A stretch of DNA of 9,506 bases from JBKHHU01 sp046539045 (GTDB taxonomy: Bacteria > Planctomycetota > Phycisphaerae > SM23-33). Position 1 is the first letter of the stretch, and each line of letters opens with the position of its first letter. This document shows positions 1 to 5,818 of the stretch, one piece after another. The notes beneath the pieces are model-generated. The model saw only the letters and a program-made list of their open reading frames with translations, did not search any database and was not told where the DNA came from. The position numbers were made by a program, and so were the translations under genes. The stretch lies in assembly GCA_046539045.1 (NCBI GenBank), contig JBKHHU010000140.1:1-9506 (forward strand), given 5' to 3'.

Positions 1-387
1 CTGCGCCTCATCGGCCGCAGTTTCCTCTAATGTGAATCGCCGATAGTATAACTTGGGTTTTCCGAAATTCAGCAGTAAACCGACAGGTAGACCGGTGGCT
101 TTCAGGTAGTTGAGTACCTGCGTAATGTAGATTGGCGGATTGTCGGCAGTGGCTTTCAGTTCAAGCAGTACGGCCCGCTCGACCACCATGTCGGCCACAT
201 ACTCCCCAACCATAATGCCGTCGAAATGCACGCGTAGAGGCACCTGTTGCCGTACATCCAGTCCCGCCTGCTTCAATGCAAATGCCAGCGAGTTCTCATA
301 GACTTTCTCCAGAAACCCACACCCGAGCGTGTTCTGGACGCGGAATGCCTGCTGGATTACTTTTCCCGTAATGTTGGAGTGTAGCAT
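1..387 (-). CDS. GxxExxY family protein, 3' end beyond window
   Basis: The reverse frame reads from an ATG at 387 through 129 codons to the window edge without a stop, so the end of the gene is not seen. The protein opens MLHSNITGKVI and has the family-naming stretch GFLEKVYENSLAFAL near residues 37-51, then VGEYVADMVVE, LLELKA, QVLNYLKATGLPVGLLLNFG and KLYYRR. This is the GxxExxY family (about 125 residues), assigned to the PD-(D/E)XK nuclease-like superfamily (PDDEXK_3). Asp66, Glu76 and Lys78 fit a D-(E)xK core. The start is supported by a GGGGAAG ribosome site just upstream. The biochemical role of the family is not established; nuclease activity is inferred only from the fold. Nearly all of the expected length is present. 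It lies downstream of nusB on the same strand with a 127-bp gap and may be a separate unit. Confidence 0.88.
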   Translation of the reverse strand, partial: MLHSNITGKVIQQAFRVQNTLGCGFLEKVYENSLAFALKQAGLDVRQQVPLRVHFDGIMVGEYVADMVVERAVLLELKATADNPPIYITQVLNYLKATGLPVGLLLNFGKPKLYYRRFTLEETAADEAQ

Positions 388-489
388 TACTTCCCCTTTC
401 TTCCAATTGCTGATAGCGCTAGTGCACCCCGGCGATCTTCTCCGATTAGTCAATTTCCCGGCGCTCAGAAAAACAAGCCCCAAAAAAAC

Positions 490-516
490 ATCCCCTGAAT
501 CCCCTGCATCCCTGCT
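490..516. repeat. Three imperfect 9-nt tandem repeats at the nusB 3' end
   Basis: On the plus strand the units are ATCCCCTGA, ATCCCCTGC and ATCCCTGCT. On the nusB strand this reads as a G-rich series that begins at the nusB stop codon, followed by a run of seven T (488-482) and a second run of five T (473-469). No stem-loop is apparent, so a normal intrinsic terminator cannot be claimed. The rest of the gap up to the GxxExxY gene shows no gene or clear promoter. Confidence 0.5.
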
Positions 517-922
517 ACTCGTCTTGCAGTTCGTGGAAGACGGCGTCGAGTACGCCGTTGACGAAGCGAGGGCTTTCTGCGGTGGAGAATTCGCGCGCGA
601 GTTTGAGGGCCTCGCTTAGCACGACCTTGGGTGGGGTGTCCTGGTGGGTCATCTCGCGAACCGCCAGGCGGAGGATGTTGCGGTCGACCAGTGCCAGTCG
701 GCTGAGATCCCAGTTCCGGGCGTGGCGACGCAAGATCGCGTCCGCTTCCTCGCGGCTGTGCCAGGTGTCACAGAGCATGCTCCAGGCGGAGCCGGCAACG
801 GCCTGCGATTCACGGGTATCCCGCACAAACAGCTCAACCAGGTCGATAGCGGATTGGCCTTGCACGTCGAGACAACACAGGCCCTGCAGGGCCAGACGTC
901 TTACCTTATGATTGCGGGTCAC
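515..922 (-). CDS. nusB: Transcription antitermination factor NusB
   Basis: NusB is a small all-helical RNA-binding protein that pairs with NusE (ribosomal protein S10) on boxA RNA and supports antitermination of rRNA transcription. The 135-residue product has the usual length and family blocks: RRLALQGLCCLDVQG near residues 8-22, the central DLSRLALVDRNILRLAVRE at 72-90, PPKVVLSEALKLAREFS at 97-113, and SPRFVNGVLDAV at 117-128. The start is GTG at 922, placing the conserved first helix at the N-terminus. No strong Shine-Dalgarno is visible, but the start lies 11 bp after the ribH stop, so translational coupling is likely. ribH-nusB is a frequent bacterial gene order. No truncation or missing block was seen. 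Confidence 0.96.
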   Translation of the reverse strand: MTRNHKVRRLALQGLCCLDVQGQSAIDLVELFVRDTRESQAVAGSAWSMLCDTWHSREEADAILRRHARNWDLSRLALVDRNILRLAVREMTHQDTPPKVVLSEALKLAREFSTAESPRFVNGVLDAVFHELQDE

Positions 923-933
923 AGCGGTCTGCT

Positions 934-1410
934 TTATTCGCTCTGGGGAAGCTGTTGGAGGAGGTTGGCCATTTCGATGGCTGAGATAGCCGCGTCGGCG
1001 CCCTTGTTGCCCTGCTTGGTGCCTGCCCGTTCGACGGCCTGTTCGATGGTGTCGGTGGTCAGCACGCCGAAGATCACCGGTACGCCCGTGGACATGGAAG
1101 CCTGGGCGATTCCCTTGGTGACTTCGGAGCAGACGTAGCTGTAATGATCGGTGGAGCCGCGGATGACGGCACCGAGACAGATGACAGCAGCGTATTTCCC
1201 GCTGGCGGCCAGCTGCCGGGCGACCAGGGGGATTTCGAAGCTGCCCGGAACCCAGACGCTTTCGATATTGTCGCCGTCGACATCGTGACGCGTCAGCGCA
1301 TCGATGGCTCCGCCCAGCAGTTTGCTGGAGATGAACTCATTGAAACGGCTGGCGACGATCGCGAAGTTCGCGCCCGTCGGCGCCACAAGTTTGCCTTCGT
1401 AGACCTTCAT
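934..1410 (-). CDS. ribH: 6,7-dimethyl-8-ribityllumazine synthase
   Basis: Lumazine synthase condenses 5-amino-6-ribitylaminouracil with 3,4-dihydroxy-2-butanone 4-phosphate, the penultimate step of riboflavin synthesis, in the cytoplasm, often as a pentamer or 60-mer shell. The 158-residue product has SRFNEF at 21-26 (substrate-stacking Phe23), PGSFEIPL at 55-62, GAVIRGSTDHYSYV at 80-93 with the expected catalytic His89, and RAGTKQGNKG at 128-137 with Arg128 for phosphate binding. A longer frame runs back to 1524, but its first 38 residues do not look like the family and overlap the upstream gene. ATG at 1410 follows GGAGG with a 7-base spacer and gives the family length. nusB follows after 11 bp. 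No FMN riboswitch was seen upstream. Confidence 0.97.
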   Translation of the reverse strand: MKVYEGKLVAPTGANFAIVASRFNEFISSKLLGGAIDALTRHDVDGDNIESVWVPGSFEIPLVARQLAASGKYAAVICLGAVIRGSTDHYSYVCSEVTKGIAQASMSTGVPVIFGVLTTDTIEQAVERAGTKQGNKGADAAISAIEMANLLQQLPQSE

Positions 1411-1447
1411 CACTCGGCCTCCAAGATCAGGGACAGTCCGGCCACGC

Positions 1448-1477
1448 AGTATATCCGCCACCGGCGGGAATCTGCAA
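1448..1477 (-). promoter_or_regulatory. Possible ribH-nusB promoter (weak)
   Basis: On the minus strand TTGCAG (1477-1472), an 18-base spacer and TATACT (1453-1448) lie about 40 bases before the ribH start. The -10 matches consensus at 5 of 6 positions but the -35 at only 3. It sits in the 76-bp gap between the GNAT gene and ribH. It may be chance; the GNAT gene could equally be cotranscribed with ribH. Confidence 0.3.
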
Positions 1478-1486
1478 CCTGTCTTT

Positions 1487-2029
1487 TCATGTCGATCGCT
1501 CTTCGCAGGCCGAAGACGTTGCATCTTCCTGCGGCGGACCGGGATAGATGTACTGCATGAGAATGACGTTCAGGTGCCGGCCGAATTTCCAGCCAACCTC
1601 CCGCAGCAGGCCGGCATTGGTAAAACCTGCCTGTTCGTGCAGGTGCAGGCTGACTGAATTGGTATCGGTGATGCGGGCGATGAGCGAGTGCATGCCTGCT
1701 TCCCGCCCGGCCTGCAGAAGGGCGGTCAGCATCTGCTTACCGACTCCCCGGCCCCGATGGTCGCGGTGGATATAGAGGCTGTTGCCCCCTGTGCGCGCGG
1801 CGCCTTCCTTGTCCGACCAGGGATACAGGCAGCCCCAGCCGACAACGGTGTCGCCGTCCTCGGCCACCAGTACCGGCAGGTCCGGGCGGATCCTGTCAAA
1901 CCATGCCTTTTGCTGATCGACGGACTTCGGTTGGAGGTCGAACGTCGCGTCGCTGTTGAGCACGCAGTCATTGTAAATGTCTGTGATGGCATGCAGATCG
2001 CCGGAATTGGCGGGTCGGATGGTCGGCAT
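1487..2029 (-). CDS. GNAT N-acetyltransferase, PAT/MnaT-like
   Basis: This 180-residue protein resembles the phosphinothricin/methionine-sulfone N-acetyltransferase branch of the GNAT superfamily, which transfers acetyl from acetyl-CoA to an amine. Visible blocks are the N-terminal IRPANSGDLHAITDIYN (4-20), VVGWGCLYPW (62-71), the acetyl-CoA pyrophosphate loop HRGRGVGKQML (91-101), NSVSLHLHEQAGF (124-136) and EVGWKFGRHLNVILMQ (144-159), where relatives have a similar KFGRWLD stretch. The ATG at 2029 is preceded by GGAG with a 6-base spacer; a TTG four codons earlier would overlap that site. Relatives usually carry a catalytic Glu two residues before the SVYV-like strand; here GGNSLYI puts Gly82 there. 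The C-terminal 18 residues after YIYPG are variable. The substrate cannot be read from sequence. Confidence 0.88.
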   Translation of the reverse strand: MPTIRPANSGDLHAITDIYNDCVLNSDATFDLQPKSVDQQKAWFDRIRPDLPVLVAEDGDTVVGWGCLYPWSDKEGAARTGGNSLYIHRDHRGRGVGKQMLTALLQAGREAGMHSLIARITDTNSVSLHLHEQAGFTNAGLLREVGWKFGRHLNVILMQYIYPGPPQEDATSSACEERST

Positions 2030-2049
2030 GTGTGGCTCCAACGGTCCGT

Positions 2050-2094
2050 GTTGAAAGCAGAAACGGGCGGTCCGTCGCCGTGAACAGACCGCCC
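2050..2094 (-). terminator. Rho-independent terminator after the Gfo/Idh/MocA gene
   Basis: On the minus strand GGGCGGTCTG (2094-2085) pairs with CGGACCGCCC (2074-2065) around a 10-base loop, giving a 10-bp stem with one G-U pair, followed by a moderately T-rich GTTTCTGCTTTC. It starts 22 bases after the oxidoreductase stop and before the GNAT start, so it separates these two transcription units. Confidence 0.75.
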
Positions 2095-2116
2095 GCCGCT
2101 GTGTGGCTTACGAAGG

Positions 2117-3193
2117 CTATTTCAGCTTCACTTCCCTACCCGTTTCCGCGGATTTGTACATCGCGCTGAGGATCTTGATCATGTCCACGCCTTCCTGATT
2201 GGTGATGATCGGCTCGGCCTTGCCGTCCAGTACATCGATGAAATGATGCAGGTGCAGGGCGTGATGGTTCATCTTGGTTTTGTTGAGCTTCGGTTCCATA
2301 TCGAACAGGCCGGCTTCGTTCTCGCCGTAGATGCCCAGTCTCATGCCGCCGCGCAGCTTGCAGCCGGCCTTGGTGCCGCGAAGTTCCACGAAGGTGCCTT
2401 CCTGTTCGATGTTGGAGGCCCAGGAGAACTCAATCTGCAGGGTCGCGCCGTTGTCGAACCGGATGAACCCGGTGGCCAGGTCCTCCACGTCGAAGATGCC
2501 TTCCTCTTTCGTCTCGCCGAAATCGGAATGGGCCGAATCGCTGACGTCGCTCTCGGCGAACTTGCAGTAGGTCGCTCCGCAGACCGCGACCGGCGTGGGG
2601 CTGCCCATCAGGTAGATCGCCACGTCGATGAAGTGCACGCCCAGGTCGATGAGCGGCCCACCGCCGGACAACTCCTTGGTGGTGAACCAGCCGCCCTTGC
2701 CCGGAATACCACGCCGCCGAATCCAGCCGCACCGGCCGGTATAGACATCTCCCATGTGTCCGGCATCGATGAATTTCTTCATGTATTGGGTGTTGGGGTT
2801 GAAGCGGTTGTTCCGCATGACCATCAGTTTCTTGCCGCTTTGATCGGCGGCGTCTTTCATCTTCTGGGCTTCTTTGCCGTTGATGGCGTCGGGTTTCTCG
2901 CAGAAGACATGCTTGCCGGCTTTGAGCGCTGGCACGGCCATCTTGGAATGCCAGAGGTTGGGTGTGCAGATATCGACGATGTCGACCTCGTCGAGCTTCA
3001 GCACGTCCTTGTAATCGGTGTAGACCCGGTCTTCATCTATACCCAGCTCTTCGGCGACGGTCTGAGCCTTGTCTTCTACAATGTCGCAGACGGCGACGAC
3101 TTCGACATCCGGATGGTCCACCCATGCCTGCTGATGGGACCAACGCCAGATGTTTCCCGTTCCGAGTGCGGCAACTTTGTATTTCCCAGCCAC
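2117..3193 (-). CDS. Gfo/Idh/MocA family oxidoreductase
   Basis: This is a cytoplasmic NAD(P)-dependent oxidoreductase of the glucose-fructose oxidoreductase / inositol dehydrogenase / MocA family; members act on sugars, inositols or their derivatives. The 358-residue protein has an N-terminal Rossmann fold with ALGTGNIWRWSHQQA (9-23) and Asp37 at the end of strand two (VAVCD), DIVDICTPNLWHSKMA (71-86), the family signature EKP at 99-101 with likely catalytic Lys100, and the C-terminal SGGGPLIDLGVHFIDVAIYL (176-195), where Asp183 and His187 match active-site positions. The start is GTG at 3193, preceded by AAGGAG with good spacing and placing the Rossmann strand at the N-terminus. It has its own promoter and terminator, so it appears monocistronic. 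Such genes are highly multiplied in planctomycetes; the substrate is unknown. Confidence 0.94.
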   Translation of the reverse strand: MAGKYKVAALGTGNIWRWSHQQAWVDHPDVEVVAVCDIVEDKAQTVAEELGIDEDRVYTDYKDVLKLDEVDIVDICTPNLWHSKMAVPALKAGKHVFCEKPDAINGKEAQKMKDAADQSGKKLMVMRNNRFNPNTQYMKKFIDAGHMGDVYTGRCGWIRRRGIPGKGGWFTTKELSGGGPLIDLGVHFIDVAIYLMGSPTPVAVCGATYCKFAESDVSDSAHSDFGETKEEGIFDVEDLATGFIRFDNGATLQIEFSWASNIEQEGTFVELRGTKAGCKLRGGMRLGIYGENEAGLFDMEPKLNKTKMNHHALHLHHFIDVLDGKAEPIITNQEGVDMIKILSAMYKSAETGREVKLK

Positions 3194-3250
3194 AATTGTC
3201 TCTCCTTGGCCTGTGTCATGCGAAAATCTGTTCTAAACCGTTCCGGACAT

Positions 3251-3279
3251 ACTATAGGAATCTTGCCAATAGCTGTCCA
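3251..3279 (-). promoter_or_regulatory. Sigma70-like promoter of the Gfo/Idh/MocA gene
   Basis: On the minus strand TGGACA (3279-3274), a 17-base spacer and TATAGT (3256-3251) each match consensus at 5 of 6 positions with optimal spacing. Transcription would start near 3244, giving a leader of about 50 bases before the GTG at 3193. Confidence 0.6.
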
Positions 3280-3347
3280 CCCGCCCATATCACCCCGGCC
3301 GGTGCTGGCGAGGTGCCGGAAAAAAGATGATGCTTTTGGTGCGACTA

Positions 3348-3356
3348 TGGTATAAT
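3348..3356 (+). promoter_or_regulatory. Extended -10 promoter of the prepilin-like gene
   Basis: TGGTATAAT is a perfect -10 hexamer (TATAAT, 3351-3356) with the TGn extension. No good -35 lies 16-18 bases upstream, as is common for extended -10 promoters. The predicted start near 3363 leaves a leader of about 60 bases before the ATG at 3424, which is preceded by AAGGAG (3412-3417) with a 6-base spacer. Confidence 0.6.
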
Positions 3357-3423
3357 TTAATCGGTGTAACACGTCTGTTGGCACAAACTCAGTCGCATTT
3401 CATGGTAAGGTAAGGAGTCAACC

Positions 3424-4272
3424 ATGCGCATCCTGTCCGGCAACATGCGCGGTGGGTTCACGCTCATCGAGCTTCTGGTTGTTATTGCGATTCTTTCGCT
3501 GTTGATCACCATTCTGGTCCCATCGCTGGCGGGGGCCCAGGAACACGCCCGCACGGCCAAGTGTCTGGCGAATCTGCGCAACATCGGCACATCGATGCAG
3601 CAGTATTCCAGCCAGACCGGCAAGTTGCCGGCTTCCTATGTGAAGGAAGAGGACGGCGGTCGGTCTCAGTGGATCCATCATCTGGCGGTCGAGGTCGTGC
3701 CGGATCTGATGAAGGACGATCCGGATCTGCCCGGGCAGTTGACGTCTTTCCGTTGTCCTTCGGAGGTACCCGAGACGGTGGAAATTCCGGACGAATGGCC
3801 GGGCGGTGATGTCCGTAGCCCGGACATGCGTTTCAGCCCGCTGTTGCGGCGCGTGCTGGCTGCCGGAAAGGAAGATTCCAACGGGAACATCGAATTCTGG
3901 GCGCACACCTCCTACGGGATCAACGGTGGAAATATCGAGAGCCACGGTTTTGCCAGTGCATGGCGACGGCGAGGCAGCCCGCACAAGTGGGTCGGCGGAG
4001 CTACCGGCAGGGACTGGCTGGGCTCGGATGACTATGAATTGCCCCTGGACGAGATCATCAGTGTTTTCGACGGGAATTTCAATCACGTCAGCGGTGCCGA
4101 CATGCACAGCTCCCGCCATGGTGCCGATGCGGATCGCATCAATGTGCTCTGTCAGGACGGCCATGTTGAATCCCTCCCGAATGAGAAGGTCAGTCAATTG
4201 AGCAATGCCTATGGCGGCTCGTATGACATTGACCCGGACATGAGACCGTCCCACGGCTATAAGAGAGACTAG
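3424..4272 (+). CDS. Prepilin-type cleavage/methylation protein with H-Xn-DG element
   Basis: The 282-residue protein has a class-III signal peptide: a short basic leader MRILSGNMRGG, predicted prepilin peptidase cleavage after Gly11, then FTLIELLVVIAILSLL with Glu16 at the +5 position required for assembly. The hydrophobic helix spans 12-34. LANLRNIGTSMQQYSSQTGKLP (49-69) is typical of pseudopilins of PVC bacteria, and the C-terminal HGADADRINVLCQDGHVESL (232-251) resembles the H-X9-DG element common in planctomycete and lentisphaeral prepilin-like proteins, but with 12 residues between His232 and Asp245. These proteins are exported and are thought to form pseudopili or surface structures; their function is largely unknown. 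Cys47 and Cys111 are available after export. The gene has its own promoter and terminator and no pilus assembly genes beside it. Confidence 0.93.
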   Translation: MRILSGNMRGGFTLIELLVVIAILSLLITILVPSLAGAQEHARTAKCLANLRNIGTSMQQYSSQTGKLPASYVKEEDGGRSQWIHHLAVEVVPDLMKDDPDLPGQLTSFRCPSEVPETVEIPDEWPGGDVRSPDMRFSPLLRRVLAAGKEDSNGNIEFWAHTSYGINGGNIESHGFASAWRRRGSPHKWVGGATGRDWLGSDDYELPLDEIISVFDGNFNHVSGADMHSSRHGADADRINVLCQDGHVESLPNEKVSQLSNAYGGSYDIDPDMRPSHGYKRD

Positions 4273-4302
4273 ACAACCTCCAATTGAGGTACGACAATAC
4301 AG

Positions 4303-4335
4303 GACAGCCCGGGAGTTTCCGGGCTGTCTTTCTTT
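4303..4335 (+). terminator. Strong rho-independent terminator after the prepilin-like gene
   Basis: GACAGCCCGG (4303-4312) and CCGGGCTGTC (4319-4328) form a perfect 10-bp stem with a 6-base loop, followed by TTTCTTT. It begins 30 bases after the stop codon and makes the gene monocistronic. Confidence 0.92.
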
Positions 4336-4360
4336 AGAGGCAGATCAGGAGGTTTACAGG

Positions 4361-5284
4361 ATGGAGAAAAGGCAACTGGGACGCACCGGCCTGTCTGTGT
4401 CTGTTCTGGGATACGGATCGGCGGCGGTAGGCAGTGCTGCTGCGGCTGACAGGAATGCAGCGGCCGAAACGCTCCGGACCCTCCTTGACGGTGGGGTCAA
4501 CCTCGTCGACACCGCCCAGGTTTACCCCGGTTCGGAGGAGTTCATCGGCAGAGAGTTGGCGGACCGGCGGGACGAACTGGTGCTGGTAAGCAAGTGCGGG
4601 CATCACGACGTACTTCCCGACGGCAGGTTGCGCTCCCGGCGCATCGGTCAGGAGGATATCGATCAGGCCCTGCGACGACTCCGCACCGATTACCTGGACG
4701 TCATGCTGCTGCATTCCTACGATCGCGACCTGCTGGAGCAGGGCGAGGCGCTGGATGTGCTGGTTCGGGCCCGGGAGGCGGGGAAGATCGGGCACATCGG
4801 CTACTCCGGTGACAATGAGACCGCGGCCTATGCCGCGTCGCTGGACTGCGTGTCGGTCGTGGAAATGTCTGTGAACCTCGCCGATCAGGCCAATCTGGAA
4901 TCCGTTCTGCCCGAGGCCCGGAAGCGGGATATCGGCGTGATCGTGAAGCGGCCCCTGGCCAACGCCGCCTGGAGGTTGCTACAGTCAGACGATGGGGTCG
5001 AACCGCACGTTCAGCCTTATGTTGAGCGGCTGAGAACGATGGGACTGGCTCCCGCCAATTGCGGCCTGGGAGAGGCCGACTGGGCCGAACTGGCGCTGCG
5101 GTTCGTCCTGTCGCTGGATGGGTTGCACGTAGCTATCGTGGGAACGACCAACCCGCGGAACGCTCAGGCTAACCTCGCTGCGGCACAAAAAGGCCCGTTG
5201 CCCGCCGACGCGATCGGCTGCATTCGAAATGCTTTCGAGCAGGCTCGCCGCCAGGCGGAGGAGCCGTGGCCGGGGCAAAACTGA
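4361..5284 (+). CDS. Aldo/keto reductase
   Basis: This 307-residue cytoplasmic enzyme belongs to the aldo/keto reductase superfamily, (beta/alpha)8 barrels that reduce carbonyls with NADPH or run the reverse reaction. It opens MEKRQLGRTGLSVSVLGYGS, the usual N-terminus of the bacterial subfamily. The catalytic tetrad is complete: Asp50 (NLVDTAQVY), Tyr55, Lys78 (LVLVSKCG) and His118 (VMLLHSYD). HIGYSGDN (145-152), VIVKRPLANAAW (193-204) and AIVGTTNPRNAQANL (258-272) are the cofactor-side blocks. The ATG at 4361 follows AGGAGG with an 8-base spacer. No promoter is evident between the terminator at 4335 and this start, so expression is either by readthrough or from an unrecognised promoter. Its last 19 bases overlap the following decarboxylase-like ORF; its C-terminus (PWPGQN) looks native. 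Substrate unknown. Confidence 0.94.
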   Translation: MEKRQLGRTGLSVSVLGYGSAAVGSAAAADRNAAAETLRTLLDGGVNLVDTAQVYPGSEEFIGRELADRRDELVLVSKCGHHDVLPDGRLRSRRIGQEDIDQALRRLRTDYLDVMLLHSYDRDLLEQGEALDVLVRAREAGKIGHIGYSGDNETAAYAASLDCVSVVEMSVNLADQANLESVLPEARKRDIGVIVKRPLANAAWRLLQSDDGVEPHVQPYVERLRTMGLAPANCGLGEADWAELALRFVLSLDGLHVAIVGTTNPRNAQANLAAAQKGPLPADAIGCIRNAFEQARRQAEEPWPGQN

Positions 5285-5673
5285 TCGGATGCATCCGCCG
5301 TTGGGGCCGGTTCAGCTGGAATTCTTACTTCCATTGCTGCGGGCAAAGTCGCCTCTGGATCGAAAAACGATACTATGACCAGATCATGACGGATGTCGTG
5401 GAAACGCTCAGCCCGCCCGACAGCGGGAACGTGGACAATCTTACCGTCGCCCGCTCGCGGATCGACCGGCAAATCGTTACGCGAGGCAATATCGACCTGA
5501 GGCTTATCCGCAACGGCACGCCGGGGGAATGTGCCCACGCAGCCGAGCGGGTCATCCTGGAGACGAAGGACGATCCGCACCTGGTTGCCGCTGCAGACGC
5601 GATTCTCTACGGGACGCCGGTGGAGAACCTCAAAGCGATCGATCAGGCCTGCCGCGCCGTTGACCCAGAGTAA
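5266..5673 (+). pseudogene. Uroporphyrinogen decarboxylase-family C-terminal remnant
   Basis: The frame (GTG at 5266, 135 codons) encodes what looks like only the last third of a URO-D/MtaA-type protein, a family of about 340-380 residues including heme-pathway decarboxylases and corrinoid methyltransferases. Recognisable parts start near residue 17: NSYFHCCGQS, equivalent to the family H-x-C-G strand; then VVETLSPPDSGNVDNLTVAR, IVTRGNIDLRLIRNGTPGE and DAILYGTPVENLKAIDQACR, matching the family pattern ending in DGxxxGTPxEN. The N-terminal two thirds, with most of the barrel and active site, are absent, and the space upstream is filled by the intact aldo/keto reductase. Residues 1-16 simply read through the end of that gene out of frame. 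A deletion that fused the 3' part of a decarboxylase gene to this position is the simplest explanation. It could still be translated by coupling; no catalytic function is expected. Confidence 0.72.
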
Positions 5674-5818
5674 TTGCGGGTAAGCCGTTGCGCTTGGGCG
5701 AAACCCGCCGGCGTCGGTGGTGTTGGTGAGGTAGTGGAAGCTCGGGCCGGCAGTATCTAAATATCGCCCATTTATTGCACATTCTCGAAAAAGGAAGACT
5801 CCCCGCAAAGGAGGATCC

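Noticed and set aside
1411..1524. N-terminal extension of ribH to 1524
   Set aside because: The 38 extra residues do not resemble lumazine synthase, would overlap the GNAT gene, and the internal ATG at 1410 has a GGAGG site at proper distance.
2243..3355. 370-codon plus-strand frame opposite the Gfo/Idh/MocA gene
   Set aside because: The minus-strand gene has a complete set of family motifs; the plus-strand product has none and is a shadow.
3402..3413. Tiny upstream frame ATG-GTA-AGG-TAA ending inside the prepilin ribosome site
   Set aside because: Four codons can occur by chance, there is no ribosome site in front of the ATG, and nothing suggests a regulatory leader peptide.
3418..4254. 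278-codon minus-strand frame opposite the prepilin-like gene
   Set aside because: The plus strand has a textbook prepilin leader, promoter, ribosome site and terminator; the antisense frame has no recognisable feature.
5674..5818. Possible minus-strand coding remnant (GPSFHYLTNTTDAGGF...) and two GCCGGC palindromes between the decarboxylase remnant and the esterase
   Set aside because: The stretch is too short to assign to any family, and the two palindromes are 30 bases apart without a T-run, so neither a gene fragment nor a terminator can be supported.
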